From Aurantiacibacter atlanticus (GTDB lineage: Bacteria > Pseudomonadota > Alphaproteobacteria > Sphingomonadales > Sphingomonadaceae): 64,000 nt of DNA. The stretch spans positions 1,054,001 to 1,118,000 of the forward strand of contig NZ_CP011310.1 of assembly GCF_001077815.2 (NCBI RefSeq), in the 5' to 3' direction. Shown here one piece after another: positions 35,788-45,402 of this stretch. A program made the translations under genes and the position numbers. A model generated the notes under the pieces. It did not search any database, was not told the DNA's origin, and was given only the letters and a program-made list of their open reading frames with translations. Position 1 is the stretch's first letter. The number at the start of each line of letters is the position of its first letter.

Positions 35788-38333
35788 GCCTCTCCTTCTA
35801 GGCCAGCAACGAGCGCGATGGCCTTGTCGAGCGGCATGCCGCTTTCGACATGGGTGTGGATTGCGGCGTAGGTGTCGGGATCGGAGGAGAAGATCGTCGC
35901 CGAAAGCGGGTCGAGCACGAGCCGTCCGACGGCTTCGACCTCAGGTCCCTTGATGTAGAGCTCGCTGTATTCGCTGCCCGAACGTTTGAGGGAGCGGATC
36001 AGCGTCTCCGTGCGGTCGTCCATGTCGAGCCGCGCTTCCTTGCGAAAGTCGGCGATGGTCTCGGGCTTTTGCTGGAGCACCAGCATCCAGTCGGAGTTCT
36101 CGAGCGCGGCGCGCGCACCGTCGGACTTGTAGTAGTCGTTCAAGGACTGGGTGGCGGTGGCGAGCGCGCCGCCATATTTGCGCGCGGTGCGGGCATAGGT
36201 CTCGACGAACTCGCCCATCGAGCCGCCCTTGAGCATGGCCCAGGCCTCGTCGATCAACAGCAGCTTCTTGGTTGACCGCGATGAGCGCGTCATCGCCTGG
36301 CCGGTCATGAACATGATCGCCGAAAGGACCACGCTCCTCAATTCCTCGCGTGAGGCGAGATCGCTCATTTCGAAGACGGTGAAATCATCGTCGAAAGCGA
36401 AACTCGCCTTGCCCGAAAAGAACCCGGCATAGCTGCCGCCGCGGCAGAATGGCGCGATCGCGAGTGCAAGTTCCTTGCCGGTCTCGTTCTCGCCTTCGTG
36501 CAAGGCATGGGCGACATCGTCGATCGATCCGCCACTGCCAAGGCTCGCCCAGACCTGCGATATCGCCTTGTCGATAAGGCCGCGCTCGGTGTCCGAAGGC
36601 GCAGTGCTTGGCCGCGCCATCTGTCCGACGATCGCTTTCACCATGGCGAAGCAGTCGAGGCGGTAGTCTTCGTCTCCTTCCGCGCGTGCATCGTCGATCA
36701 GCGAGAAGGGATTCAGGGAGAAGCCCGAGGCGAGCGTGAACTCGACGAAGCGTCCGCCCTGCAATTTGACCGAATGCTCGAAGCTGCGGCCGTCATCGAT
36801 GACGACGACCTTGGCGCCTGCGCCGCGAAGCGCTGCGCAGAGCTCCTGCAGCAGCACCGACTTGCCCGAGCCCGACTTGCCGCAGATCGCGATATTGTGG
36901 TTGCCCGCACCGTTCTCGAACGGCGACCAGAAGAAGGGCTGGCCGCGCCTGCCGACCAGCAGGAGGTGAGGGACGGGGCCGCCCAAATACTCGCCCTGCA
37001 TCGGGGCGATATTGGCCGCCGTGGTCGAAAGCATGGTGCGAAGGCGCTTCAAACGCGTCATGTCGGCAGCGAGCCCATCGGCAAGGCTCAAGGGAAAGGC
37101 CGCGACCAGGCCCTGCAATTGCAGGAAGCGTTCGTCGGCGAGATCCCAGCCTGCCGCCTTGTAGATGGCTTTCACCACGCGTTCGTGGGCATCGCCTTCG
37201 CCGAGCGGCGAATAGGTGGTGAGCCCGTAGAAAAGCTTGACCAGCTTCTTGCCTTCCTGGAGCTCGGCCTGGACGTGCTTCCACTCGGCCGACTGCTCAC
37301 CAAGCCGCGGCAGGAAGCGCGCGCTTTTGGTATCGGCGAGGCTGGTTGTGCGCATGAATTTGTAGCCCGCGCGCGCGGCGGCGGCTTCCTGGTCGGGATA
37401 GACAAGGCACAGCATGGTGGCTGCAGGGCAGGGGAAGCGCAGCTTGTCGGTGAACATGTCGCCGATCAGCCGCGCGCATTCCCACGGCGCCCAGCGTTCG
37501 GGCGCGGTGCGGAAGGCATAGTGGCGCAGGTCAAAACGGTCGGGATAGCATTCGCCGACCTGCGGCACGCCCTGCCGGTCGCGACCGGTCTCGCGGAAGC
37601 GTTCAGTTCGAAGGACCAACCGGTCGTCCTCGACCTCCAGTTCGATATCGCGGCGGATCGCCTGGACATCGAGCGTCTCGTGCGGGTTCCAGTCGATCCG
37701 GTCAGGCTCGCGCGCCGTGGTGGGCGAGGTCAGCTCGTCGATAAGCGCGAGAAGTCCAGCGGGTTCTAGCGGCGCGGCATGCAAGCCCAGCGAATGGAGC
37801 ATGCCGAGCAGGCCTTCGCGGCATTCGGTGAGTTCCGCATCGGTAATGCTGCCGGGAACCGGCACGCCCAGGGAGACGACCAGGCGGCTGCTGCGCGCAT
37901 GGAACGGCGCATGCGCGCTCCCCGATTGCCAGACGAGATCGTAGAACCGGCTCGTGCGCGCCCTGGCAATGGCTTCGTAGATCCCGCCCTGTTCGTAGCG
38001 CGGCGCGAACCACGGGGCCACGACATTGCCGATCCTGGGCGAAGCGAAATTGAGAACCTGCAGGCAGGCACCGGGCGGCAGTCCTTCGGAGAAGAACTGG
38101 CCGAGGATCTCGCCGGTGCGTTCGTCCGCTCCGACCAGCGGGGTCACTTCGAGCACGAAGCCTTTCGAGGCACGATTGCGATAGAGCCCCGCGCGCTCGT
38201 CATAGACGCGGTAGGGCAGCCAGTCCGAGAGCATGTCGAGCGCGAAATGCGCGGCCCCCTTCTCGGCGCGGTCTGTATCGGCGAACAGGCCTGCCATGAG
38301 CGCGTCGCGCGCGGCAGAAAAGGAGAGGTTCAT
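35784..38333 (-). CDS. traC: Type IV secretion ATPase TraC (VirB4-like)
   Basis: 849 residues, normal for F TraC. The N-terminal TraC/VirB4 domain is followed by the ATPase, with Walker A 'CGKSGSGKSVL' near residue 480 and Walker B 'KLLLIDEAWAML' near 690. The conserved 'RTARKYGGALATATQSLNDYY' region is typical of VirB4 proteins. It powers pilus assembly at the inner-membrane face of the channel. Overlaps traV by 4 nt and the following gene by 4 nt. Confidence 0.95.
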   Translation of the reverse strand: MNLSFSAARDALMAGLFADTDRAEKGAAHFALDMLSDWLPYRVYDERAGLYRNRASKGFVLEVTPLVGADERTGEILGQFFSEGLPPGACLQVLNFASPRIGNVVAPWFAPRYEQGGIYEAIARARTSRFYDLVWQSGSAHAPFHARSSRLVVSLGVPVPGSITDAELTECREGLLGMLHSLGLHAAPLEPAGLLALIDELTSPTTAREPDRIDWNPHETLDVQAIRRDIELEVEDDRLVLRTERFRETGRDRQGVPQVGECYPDRFDLRHYAFRTAPERWAPWECARLIGDMFTDKLRFPCPAATMLCLVYPDQEAAAARAGYKFMRTTSLADTKSARFLPRLGEQSAEWKHVQAELQEGKKLVKLFYGLTTYSPLGEGDAHERVVKAIYKAAGWDLADERFLQLQGLVAAFPLSLADGLAADMTRLKRLRTMLSTTAANIAPMQGEYLGGPVPHLLLVGRRGQPFFWSPFENGAGNHNIAICGKSGSGKSVLLQELCAALRGAGAKVVVIDDGRSFEHSVKLQGGRFVEFTLASGFSLNPFSLIDDARAEGDEDYRLDCFAMVKAIVGQMARPSTAPSDTERGLIDKAISQVWASLGSGGSIDDVAHALHEGENETGKELALAIAPFCRGGSYAGFFSGKASFAFDDDFTVFEMSDLASREELRSVVLSAIMFMTGQAMTRSSRSTKKLLLIDEAWAMLKGGSMGEFVETYARTARKYGGALATATQSLNDYYKSDGARAALENSDWMLVLQQKPETIADFRKEARLDMDDRTETLIRSLKRSGSEYSELYIKGPEVEAVGRLVLDPLSATIFSSDPDTYAAIHTHVESGMPLDKAIALVAGLEGEA

Positions 38334-38899
38334 TCCTCGTCTCCATGGGTCTGGGAAGGGTGGGGCACCCGGACGCGGGCCGCCTGCTCGGCGCCGGGTA
38401 CCCCTGTTGCCGGCGCATCAGCGCCGGGCTCTGCCGGAACGGGCTGCCAGGGGGGAAGCAGCATGTCCGACATTTGCTCGGAGGGGTTTGTGGAAGCGTT
38501 CGATCGCACCTCGTTGGATGCTTCGATCGAGTTGCCGATCGCGCGCAGGACCTCGCCCGTGCGTTGCGGCGCGCGCCAGCTAGCACTTGCCGGTTCGGGC
38601 AGGGTGACATGGACGACGCGCGCTTCGTGCGTGCGGCCTGCCTCGTCGCGATGGGCCGCGAGCACGATCCGCAGGCTTTGGCCGGTGGTGTTTGAGGGCG
38701 TTGATGCTGGTATCGGGGCAGCGTTTGCCTGGGCATCGATCCCGGTGGCTGCTGCATCGATCAGCGTCGTCGGCGCACACGACCCTTCGGGCGCGCGGCA
38801 GGCAAAATCGCCCGACACATTGCCGCCCAGTGTCGAGCAGCCGCCCGTCAGCATGAGCAAGGCAAGGCCCGGCGCGCGCAGATGCGAGAGCCCGCTCAC
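38330..38899 (-). CDS. traV: Outer-membrane lipoprotein TraV
   Basis: 189 residues. Signal ending in a lipobox-like 'LTGGC', then 'CSTLGGNVSGDFACRAPEG', matching the TraV signature (C-S-x-L-x-G-x-x-x..F.C). The C-terminus is Pro/Ala-rich. TraV is the VirB7 counterpart and anchors TraK in the outer-membrane core. Overlaps dsbC and traC by 4 nt each. Confidence 0.88.
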   Translation of the reverse strand: MSGLSHLRAPGLALLMLTGGCSTLGGNVSGDFACRAPEGSCAPTTLIDAAATGIDAQANAAPIPASTPSNTTGQSLRIVLAAHRDEAGRTHEARVVHVTLPEPASASWRAPQRTGEVLRAIGNSIEASNEVRSNASTNPSEQMSDMLLPPWQPVPAEPGADAPATGVPGAEQAARVRVPHPSQTHGDEE

Positions 38900-39759
38900 T
38901 TGCGCTGCTCCTTCGTGGGGGCTGCAAACTCGCGCAGCGTGTCGGCATCGCGGTAGCCATGGAGCACTGCGCCATCGCTTGCGCGCACGATCACCGGTGT
39001 TCCGCCAAAGCCGTTGGCGCGGGCGAAGGCCTCGTTGGCATCGAGCCCGCGTACCTCCGCGCAGCTTGCCCCGCCGGGATCGAGCGCGCCTTCATAGGCC
39101 TGGTGCAGCGCGCTTGCCGGATAGTTGGAACAAATCACGGTCTCAGCAAGGCGGCGGCTTTGAGAGCCAAGGATGGAGATCGGTCGCTCCTCGACCCGCA
39201 CACCCGCCTTGCCGAGTTCATCGACCAGGCGGCGGCAATAGCCGCACTGGAAATCGGAGAAGACGACGAGTTTTGGACCCTTTTTGTTCCCCCAATGAAT
39301 GGCCCCTTCGGCGGGCAGAGTGGAAAGATCGACTGTGTCGGCCGCAGGCTCGGCGGCGGCATCTTCTTGTGCCGATGGCTTTGCACGCGCTGCGCCTGCT
39401 GCGATCAGGTCGGGGTTGAGTTCGAGCAGCCGCGAAGCGGTGACATCGCGCCGCTCTTCCATGTCGTAGAGGCGGCCGACCAGCAGGTAGCGGGCACTCT
39501 TGTCGATATAGAACAGCGTCTCGCCCGAAACGACCTCGCACCAGGGACCGAATGTGTCGCAGGCGATCTCGTCGATCGGCGTCTTCGGCAGCCGCAACTT
39601 CAGTGCCTGCGCAACTTCGCTGGCCAGGCTCTGGGCCGATGCGGGCATGGCGGTGACCGCGCTGACTCCGACGGTCAGCACCGCAGCTGCGCTGCTCGCA
39701 GCAATGGCAACATGGGCGAGGCGCGCCTTGAGGCCGGGCTGGTTCTCGGAATACTTCAT
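38896..39759 (-). CDS. dsbC: DsbC-type thiol:disulfide interchange protein
   Basis: 287 residues with an N-terminal membrane/signal segment. A DsbC-like dimerisation region ('SGETLFYIDKSARYLLVGRLYDM') precedes a thioredoxin domain with CGYC at 172-175 ('FSDFQCGYCRRLV') and the cis-Pro loop 'GFGGTPVIV'. It should isomerise disulfides of the cysteine-rich TraN, TraU and TraH in the periplasm. Its placement between traB and traV is common in non-enterobacterial F-type operons. Overlaps both neighbours by 4 nt. Confidence 0.9.
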   Translation of the reverse strand: MKYSENQPGLKARLAHVAIAASSAAAVLTVGVSAVTAMPASAQSLASEVAQALKLRLPKTPIDEIACDTFGPWCEVVSGETLFYIDKSARYLLVGRLYDMEERRDVTASRLLELNPDLIAAGAARAKPSAQEDAAAEPAADTVDLSTLPAEGAIHWGNKKGPKLVVFSDFQCGYCRRLVDELGKAGVRVEERPISILGSQSRRLAETVICSNYPASALHQAYEGALDPGGASCAEVRGLDANEAFARANGFGGTPVIVRASDGAVLHGYRDADTLREFAAPTKEQRK

Positions 39760-41087
39760 TGTGGTGTGCTCCTGACATGGACGCCGTCGAGAAAGACGAT
39801 CTCGACCTCGATGCCGGTCGGCATCTCGACGACTGGTTGGTATTGTTCGGCGCGTTCGATGAGGTAGCGGCTGACCGTATCGGCCGCTTCGCCCGCGCCC
39901 TGGCCGATGCCGCCGGCAAGAATGTCGGTCGGCGAGAGTGCCTCGCGCTGGCCATTGGCTCTGACCTGGCCGGTGAAGATCCCATTGGCGTTGGCGGAAA
40001 AGCCGCGCCCGAACCCGCCAACGATCCCGGCGAGTAGGGCCTGGCTGACGAGGCTGCCTTCGCGGCTGACTACACGGCCGCGCACGCCCGACTTGCCGGC
40101 GAAGGCGATGAAGCCCTTGACCTCGGAGACCGCATAGCGGCCTCCGGGCTGGGCGCAGGTCATGCGCACCAGCTGGACATAGACCTTCTCCGCCGAGAGA
40201 TCGCCGCGCGCCGCGCCGTTGACAAGGCAGCCGGTGATATCGGTCGAGAGCAGTTCGTTGCCGCGCATCACCGAGCGGGCAGGGCCGGTGATCCGCAGCA
40301 CCACGGGCAACGGATCGGTCTGGCTGGCAACGCCGGTCGAGGCATCGACCCCGACGATCACGCGAGCGGGCGCATAGGAATTGGGCGGCAGATAGTCGCG
40401 GCTTGCTTCGAGCATCAGCGCGGGCGCGTGTTCGGCAGCGGCGGGCCGCGCATTCGTAGGCGAGCGCTCGCCGAAGGTCAGCATATCGAGCCCGCCGGGG
40501 CGTGCAGCAGGACTTGCTACATTGCCGTTTCCTTCGTCGGGCGGTGTCACGCCCGGACCGTAGGCAGGCGGCGGCATGGCAGGCGCAGCGGGCACGGCTT
40601 CGCGCGAGCGTTCGAGTTCGGTTCTGAGCGCGGCATTCTCGGCCGAGATCGCGTCGATCGCGACTTGGCCGTCGCTCATCATCCGCGCGTTTTCTGCGCG
40701 CAGCGCTTCGAGTTCCTGCTCGATCTGGGGACGCGGGAGCTGGGTATCCTGCAGGTCCTTGATCGCGCGGCCCTGCGCATCGAGACGATTGCCATAGGTG
40801 GCGACGAACTCGCGCTGAGAAAGGTTGCGATTGACGAGCCCACCGGTGTCGATGCTGGCGACATTGTCGCTGTCACCCGGCGCGCTGTCGTCGTCGTCGA
40901 GGATGAACCAGCCTCCGGCCAGCAGCGCCACGCCGCCAATCCCTGCGAGCAGCAGTTTCTGCCGCTGCGCGATATTCGCATTGAGGTTGCGCCGTGTATC
41001 CTTGCGCCCAGAATCCCTGTGCCCAGAATCCTTGTGTTCGCTGGGGCTGGTTTCGCTCTGGCCCTTAGTGTCGTCGGCTTCGGCCAT
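39756..41087 (-). CDS. traB: Conjugal transfer protein TraB (VirB10-like)
   Basis: 443 residues. One membrane helix (QKLLLAGIGGVALLAGGWFIL, about residues 38-57), then a coiled coil ('QIEQELEALRAENARMMSDG', residues about 120-160), a Pro-rich stretch, and the C-terminal VirB10/TraB beta-barrel ('EYAPARVIVGVDAS..' type, ending in a 'VEIVFLDGVHV' strand). TraB spans the periplasm and links inner and outer parts of the channel. Its start overlaps the traK stop by one base (TAATG). Confidence 0.92.
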   Translation of the reverse strand: MAEADDTKGQSETSPSEHKDSGHRDSGRKDTRRNLNANIAQRQKLLLAGIGGVALLAGGWFILDDDDSAPGDSDNVASIDTGGLVNRNLSQREFVATYGNRLDAQGRAIKDLQDTQLPRPQIEQELEALRAENARMMSDGQVAIDAISAENAALRTELERSREAVPAAPAMPPPAYGPGVTPPDEGNGNVASPAARPGGLDMLTFGERSPTNARPAAAEHAPALMLEASRDYLPPNSYAPARVIVGVDASTGVASQTDPLPVVLRITGPARSVMRGNELLSTDITGCLVNGAARGDLSAEKVYVQLVRMTCAQPGGRYAVSEVKGFIAFAGKSGVRGRVVSREGSLVSQALLAGIVGGFGRGFSANANGIFTGQVRANGQREALSPTDILAGGIGQGAGEAADTVSRYLIERAEQYQPVVEMPTGIEVEIVFLDGVHVRSTPQ

Positions 41088-41902
41088 TATTCGAGCCCTC
41101 CCGCAGCAAAGACAAGGAATGCGCTGGTCGCTTCGCCGGGAGCGAGGCTTTCGCGGCCATAGGCGAAGGCAAGGGCACCGGCAGGAGCCTCGCGTTCGCT
41201 GGCAAGGTCCAGTGCATCGTTGCCGAGATTACGGATGACGAAGCGCTGGCCGGTCAGCTCGGCGCCGTCATATTGCGCGACCTGCTGAACTTCGATGGAA
41301 CCGGTGCGGCGCAGGCGCGACAGTTCGGCGCGCGCGGCAAATCCCGGAAGGACAGCGTCGCTCGCCATGGCCTCGATCAGCCGGATGGCATTGTCGGACG
41401 GGCTTGCACTTGCCTCCCATTCTTCGGCTTCGCTGCGTGCAAGTGCGGGATTGGTGATGAAGAGCTGGGTCGCTTCATTGCCGCCAAGGCGGCAGGCGAA
41501 CTTGTAGACATGGCCTGCCTGGCTGGTGGCGAAGAAGCTGATCCGGTCCGAGGCATATTGCGGCGGGACCGAGATATAGATGTCGCCGCGCACCGGCTCG
41601 TGCGTCACCTGAAAGTCGTTATAGGGAAAGCCGCTGGCGATCTTCGAGACATTGGCAAAACCGTCCTCGATAAGCGCGATGCGGGTGAGCTCGCCGCGCG
41701 CCAGCTCGCAGTCGATCGTCGAGCCATCGCTTGCTTCGATGAACTGGTCGGCGAAAGCGGGTGTTGGCACGAGCGCAAGCCCGAGTGCGGTCAGGCCGGC
41801 GAGCTTCAATGCGACATCGCGGCGCTGCTGTGCGCCCACGCTGAAGAATGCGAGGCCGGTTGCGGCAAGCGCGGCGGATGCGGGATTGCTGAGGAGGTTC
41901 AT
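41087..41902 (-). CDS. traK: Conjugal transfer protein TraK (VirB9-like)
   Basis: 271 residues. The TraK core follows a hydrophobic signal-like stretch (LKLAGLTALGLALVPTPAFA) near residue 33-52, and reads 'IEASDGSTIDCELARGELTRI'-like, with a VirB9/TraK-type C-terminus. The first 30 residues make the signal region unusually long, so a downstream non-ATG start (TTG in 'VALKLAG') is possible. TraK forms the outer-membrane ring with TraV and TraB. Overlaps traE by 4 nt. Confidence 0.85.
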   Translation of the reverse strand: MNLLSNPASAALAATGLAFFSVGAQQRRDVALKLAGLTALGLALVPTPAFADQFIEASDGSTIDCELARGELTRIALIEDGFANVSKIASGFPYNDFQVTHEPVRGDIYISVPPQYASDRISFFATSQAGHVYKFACRLGGNEATQLFITNPALARSEAEEWEASASPSDNAIRLIEAMASDAVLPGFAARAELSRLRRTGSIEVQQVAQYDGAELTGQRFVIRNLGNDALDLASEREAPAGALAFAYGRESLAPGEATSAFLVFAAGGLE

Positions 41903-42465
41903 TGGTTCTGGTCCTCTTGGGTTGAATTCTGTTCGAAGCCGGTGAGCGCGAGGCTGAGCCCGCGCTTCGACCAGCGGAATGTGAAGCTGCGCTCCTGGCT
42001 CGCGATCACCTGCGCGCCGACGAAGGTCTTAAGTGTGCCGCTGACCGTGGAAGTCAGCGCCATGGTGTCGACTTCCATCGCGCGGATGACGAAGGCCTGG
42101 CTGATATCCGAGCCGCGTTGCTCCTCGACAATGGCAACCAGCTCGGCCTTGAGGCGGCCGTGCGCTGCCGGGTCGGCGACCTTGAGGATCTGCTCCATCC
42201 AGTAGTCGAGGCTTTCGGGCGCGCGATTGAGCAGCATCAGCGCGGTGTCGCGGGTGACGAGCTCGAGATAATGCGCGTCCACCCCGCCACTCGAGACGGT
42301 CAGCGTCTCGGCGGTGATCGGCACCAGCACGACCTGTTCGTCGCTGGTGACGGCGGCACCGATGCCGACGAGGCTGGTAACTCCGAGTACACCGGCAAGC
42401 GCGGCAAAGCGGTTGCGCTGCGCCAGATGACGCTGGGCCTGTTCGTGCGCGATTTCGGATTCCAT
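41899..42465 (-). CDS. traE: Conjugal transfer protein TraE (VirB5/8-like)
   Basis: 188 residues with one N-terminal membrane helix (FAALAGVLGVTSLVGIGAAV) and the conserved TraE segments 'VVLVPITAETLTVSSGGVDA' and 'LTSTVSGTLKTFVGAQVI'. TraE is an inner-membrane pilus assembly factor. The ATG at 42465 has GGAGG-like sequence 8 nt upstream, favoured over an upstream in-frame start. Confidence 0.9.
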   Translation of the reverse strand: MESEIAHEQAQRHLAQRNRFAALAGVLGVTSLVGIGAAVTSDEQVVLVPITAETLTVSSGGVDAHYLELVTRDTALMLLNRAPESLDYWMEQILKVADPAAHGRLKAELVAIVEEQRGSDISQAFVIRAMEVDTMALTSTVSGTLKTFVGAQVIASQERSFTFRWSKRGLSLALTGFEQNSTQEDQNQ

Positions 42466-42479
42466 GGATGGTCCTCCCC

Positions 42480-42767
42480 TCAGCCTGCGATCAGGCGGCA
42501 ATGGGAGGGCGGTGTGGCCTTGAGCCCGAGGAAGCTCCCCGGCAGGTACCAGTAGGCAGCATGCACCAGCTTCGCGCCCTTGTTGCCTGACTTCGCCTTC
42601 CGCAGGCCGAACCAGGCAATGACCGACAGGCCTGTGCCGATGATGATGTGCTGCGTGAGGATGCCCCAGGCGAAGGGGATCAGCATCCCCGCAAACTCGT
42701 CCACGGTCCAGAAGCCGATAAGCTCCGGATCGTCGAGCCGCCGTGGCACAATATACCTGTCGGCCAT
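42480..42767 (-). CDS. traL: Conjugal transfer protein TraL
   Basis: 95 residues with the TraL/VirB3-like pattern: 'RRLDDPELIGFWTVDEF', followed by two hydrophobic segments (GMLIPFAWGILTQHIIIGTG, LSVIAWFGLRKAK) and a 'YWYLP' end. A short inner-membrane assembly protein. GGGAGG lies upstream of the ATG. Confidence 0.9.
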   Translation of the reverse strand: MADRYIVPRRLDDPELIGFWTVDEFAGMLIPFAWGILTQHIIIGTGLSVIAWFGLRKAKSGNKGAKLVHAAYWYLPGSFLGLKATPPSHCRLIAG

Positions 42768-42794
42768 GCCGCCCTCCCGTCGTTCGACCAGCGA

Positions 42795-43109
42795 TCAGAT
42801 GGTCGCGGTCACGACAGAGGTGACGATGGGCACGCCGGTGCCGACACCGATCCCGACGCCCACCGGCACTGCCACCTGGCCGAGCGCGAAGCGTCCCGAG
42901 GCGAGCGCGATGAGGCCGCCTGCTAGCGAGAGCACGGTGATGATCTTGCCGCCCGAACCTTCGAGGAAGTCGGTGAACATGGTCAGCGCGGGATCGAAGG
43001 TGGTGTCGGCGCCTGCATAGGCGGCACCCGCGATCGCCAGTGCCAGCGCAGCGGGCACGAGATAGTCGCGCATCCGCGGGGCGGAACGGGTCAGGGTCTT
43101 GGTGGTCAT
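42795..43109 (-). CDS. traA: F-type propilin TraA
   Basis: 104 residues. A long leader ending near 'AIAGAAYAGA' is followed by a mature pilin of about 70 residues with two hydrophobic helices ('IITVLSLAGGLIALASG', 'VAVPVGVGIGVGTGVPIV') and a Gly/Lys turn, as in F-type pilins. First gene of the operon, so promoter elements lie just upstream (43150-43198). The start at 43109 was chosen for pilin-like size; GGAG lies about 12 nt before it. Confidence 0.82.
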   Translation of the reverse strand: MTTKTLTRSAPRMRDYLVPAALALAIAGAAYAGADTTFDPALTMFTDFLEGSGGKIITVLSLAGGLIALASGRFALGQVAVPVGVGIGVGTGVPIVTSVVTATI

Positions 43110-43149
43110 GAAGGAAAACTCCGGTTGGTTAATCGACAACAGCGACTGT

Positions 43150-43424
43150 GATGTTCGCTGTATGTTTCTTCCTTCACCCGGAACCAGCGTGTAGGAAATG
43201 GTCGACCGCGAACTTGCGTCCTCCGACAAAGCAAAAAGCGACATTTGGGACGATGCCGACGCGATTTCGCGCGCTCAGGACGGGATTTTGCGCCGGTTCT
43301 GCGGCAATCCACGCGCAACCTGCCGGATTTTGCGTTTTCGGGTTCGGATTCTGAGCGAATCACTCTCGAGTGGTGATTCGTTGCATCCTGTATGTTCTAT
43401 GTATGTTCTTTTCGGTTTCCTACA
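43150..43424. promoter_or_regulatory. Divergent transfer-control region (traA operon versus orf43481)
   Basis: The 43110-43480 gap has no convincing gene. On the minus strand, TTTCCTAC (complement of 43191-43198) is followed, towards traA, by AAACATA and GAACATC in direct repeat 11 bp apart (43150-43169). On the plus strand, TGTATGTTCT occurs twice, 11 bp apart (43389-43398, 43400-43409), running into CTTTTCGGTTTCCTACA (43408-43424). That 17-mer differs by one base from the one upstream of the traD module at 3090-3106. Confidence 0.65.
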
Positions 43425-43480
43425 GATGTCCTTCGAAGCTAGCCAATAGGGCGAGTATTATCGAAGCATAGGATTCGCCC

Positions 43481-43972
43481 GTGTCAAAAGCCTCCCTTCC
43501 TCCCGAACCTGAGATCCGCGCCGGGCTCGCGCGACTGCTGTTTGCTGCGGTCGAAGCGAGCACACGGCCCCGATGCGAGATCGCGCTGGACGCAAATATT
43601 CACAAGGACAGCTTGCGACGGGTGCTCTTGGGGCAACGTGCAGCGAGCGTCGGTGAAGCGCTTCGCATTCTTGCCGCAGCCGGAGTGGCGCCCCAAGCGC
43701 ATCTGTTCCTGTTTCTCGCGGGCAGCGGCGATAAGGCTGTCGCTTGGCTGCACTCGGATCTCGCGAAATTCTTCGAGGAGTTTACCGTCGAGCTGCCTTC
43801 AGCTTTCGAACGCGTGCTTGGCAATCAGGTTCATGATGTCAAACCACGCTGGGCGAAAGGCACGGCGCATCGTGTCGCCCGGCTTTTGTCCGACCACATC
43901 GAAGACCTTGAGCGTAAGGATCGGCTCTTCGGCACGATGTTCGAGGCAACCTCGGAGCATCCGCATGGCTGA
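43481..43972 (+). CDS. Putative helix-turn-helix regulator (163 aa)
   Basis: GTG start. Residues about 30-70 ('CEIALDANIHKDSLRRVLLGQRAASVGEALRILAAAGV', quoted for the key part 'HKDSLRRVLLGQRAA') form a helix-turn-helix of the XRE type. The C-terminal half is helical without a known domain. Divergent from the traA operon and preceded by the shared TTTCCTAC element, so it is a likely transfer regulator or is itself under the same control. Overlaps the next gene by 8 nt. Confidence 0.65.
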   Translation: MSKASLPPEPEIRAGLARLLFAAVEASTRPRCEIALDANIHKDSLRRVLLGQRAASVGEALRILAAAGVAPQAHLFLFLAGSGDKAVAWLHSDLAKFFEEFTVELPSAFERVLGNQVHDVKPRWAKGTAHRVARLLSDHIEDLERKDRLFGTMFEATSEHPHG

Positions 43973-44186
43973 GCAAGTCCGTGACACCGACTCCGGCACT
44001 CAGAATGTAAGTCGGCTTATCCGGTTGAAGGAGGTTCAGCATCGGGTCGGGCTCGGTCGCTCGACGATTTATCGCTGGATCTCGGAAGGCCACTTTCCCA
44101 GGCCGGTGCAGTTGGGAGGTCACGCCGTTGCGTGGCAGGAGAGCGAAGTCGAGGAGTGGATCAGGAGGCGCATTCAGGACTCCTGA
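43965..44186 (+). CDS. AlpA/excisionase-like HTH protein (73 aa)
   Basis: 'LIRLKEVQHRVGLGRSTIYRWISEGHFPRPVQLGG' (key part 'GLGRSTIYRWISEGHFP') followed by 'AWQESEVEEWI' is the classical AlpA/helix-turn-helix-17 fold. AlpA proteins activate excision or gene expression in phages and integrative elements. Translationally coupled to the preceding regulator. No integrase is visible in the window, which leaves the excision role open. Confidence 0.82.
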   Translation: MAEQVRDTDSGTQNVSRLIRLKEVQHRVGLGRSTIYRWISEGHFPRPVQLGGHAVAWQESEVEEWIRRRIQDS

Positions 44187-44277
44187 AAGTCCGCCCTGAT
44201 CGTATCAAGGTTTGGATTCATCGGAGCTGATAGGCTAGTTGAGATCAAGTATTGCTACCAATCGGGAGAGTTCACGA

Positions 44278-44307
44278 TGTCTCAAGAGTATTCCGGTGAC
44301 CAACGCG
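44278..44307 (+). pseudogene. Start of an unidentified gene cut by an IS3-family copy
   Basis: An ATG opens the frame MSQEYSGDQR and runs straight into the terminal repeat of IS copy A. Ten codons are too few to identify it. The interrupted end is not seen elsewhere in the window. Confidence 0.3.
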
Positions 44308-44381
44308 TGTCCGTCGTCAAAACATTTGGCACAACTCGCGGCGTAGGATTGCGGAGTGCGGGCCTCGTCTGGGTTTGATGT

Positions 44382-45402
44382 TTAGGCGGCGAGCTTGCGG
44401 TGTTGCAAGCGCCGATGTTCGAGTGTCTTTCGCTTGATCCTTTCTCGTCGTTTGATGATGGCGGGAGCCCTGCCGAAGTAGGCATCGGCAGGCGTCACGT
44501 TGTCGAGGCTTTCGTGATAGCGCTGGTGGTTGTAATGCTCGACGAACGCCTCGATCTGCTGTTCGAGGTCGCCAGGCAGGAAGTAGTTTTCGAGCAGCAC
44601 GCGGTTCTTTAGCGTTTGATGCCATCTCTCGATCTTGCCCTGGGTCTGCGGATGGAAGGGTGCACCGCGCACATGGCTCATCCGGTTCGCTTCGATGTAT
44701 TCGGCCAGTTCCCCGGCGATGTAGCTGGGACCGTTGTCGCTCAGCAGACGTGGTCTGTGCAGCACATTGGCATGGTCGCAGCCTGAGGCTGCCAGAGCCA
44801 TGTCGAGCGTGTCGGTGACGTCCTCGGCTCGCATGGTGGTGCAGAGCTTCCAGGCGATGATGTAGCGCGAGTAATCGTCGAGCACGGTCGAGAGGTAGAC
44901 CCAGCCCCACCCGATGATCTTGAAGTAGGTAAAGTCGGTCTGCCACATCTCGTTGGGGCGCGTGGTCTGGGTGTGGAACGCCTCTGCCGCCTTGATCACA
45001 GTATAGGCCGGACTGGTGATCAGATCGTGGGCCTTGAGCAGCCGGTAGACGGTGGCTTCCGACACGGATTCGAAGCGAAGCGAAGAAGGGCAAGCGGAGC
45101 GCGCCCAACTAGCGCTTCTCGTCAGTGAAGCGCACCGCCAGTTCCCTTGGGCTGAGGTCAGTCTGCTCCAGCGCCATCTCGACGATCTGATCCTGAACCT
45201 CGGGTGCGATCCTGTTCCACACGCGGATCGGCGTCGATGACCTGTCTGCCAGCGCCTCCGGCCCGCCTTCAAGGTAACGGTCATACCAGCGGTAGAAGGT
45301 GCGCCGTGCGACGCCGAGCTGGTCCAACGTGCGCTTGGCCGGGAGATGCGATTGCTCAACGATCCTGATGATCTCCAGCTTCTCGGATGCGGGGTATCTC
45401 AT
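44382..45402 (-). pseudogene. IS3-family OrfB, interrupted (copy A)
   Basis: The N-terminal part (MRYPASEKLEIIRI... to ...RFTDEKR) ends at a TAG in the 40-nt insertion. The catalytic part resumes at 'VSEATVYRLLKAHDL' in another frame and is otherwise intact to the end. Copy B reads through this point as DEKRYFVSEATVYR. The element should not make functional transposase but could be moved by copy B. Confidence 0.88.

Noticed and set aside
37779..39419. 546-aa plus-strand frame opposite traC, traV and dsbC
   Set aside because: Antisense to three overlapping conserved genes; no motifs.
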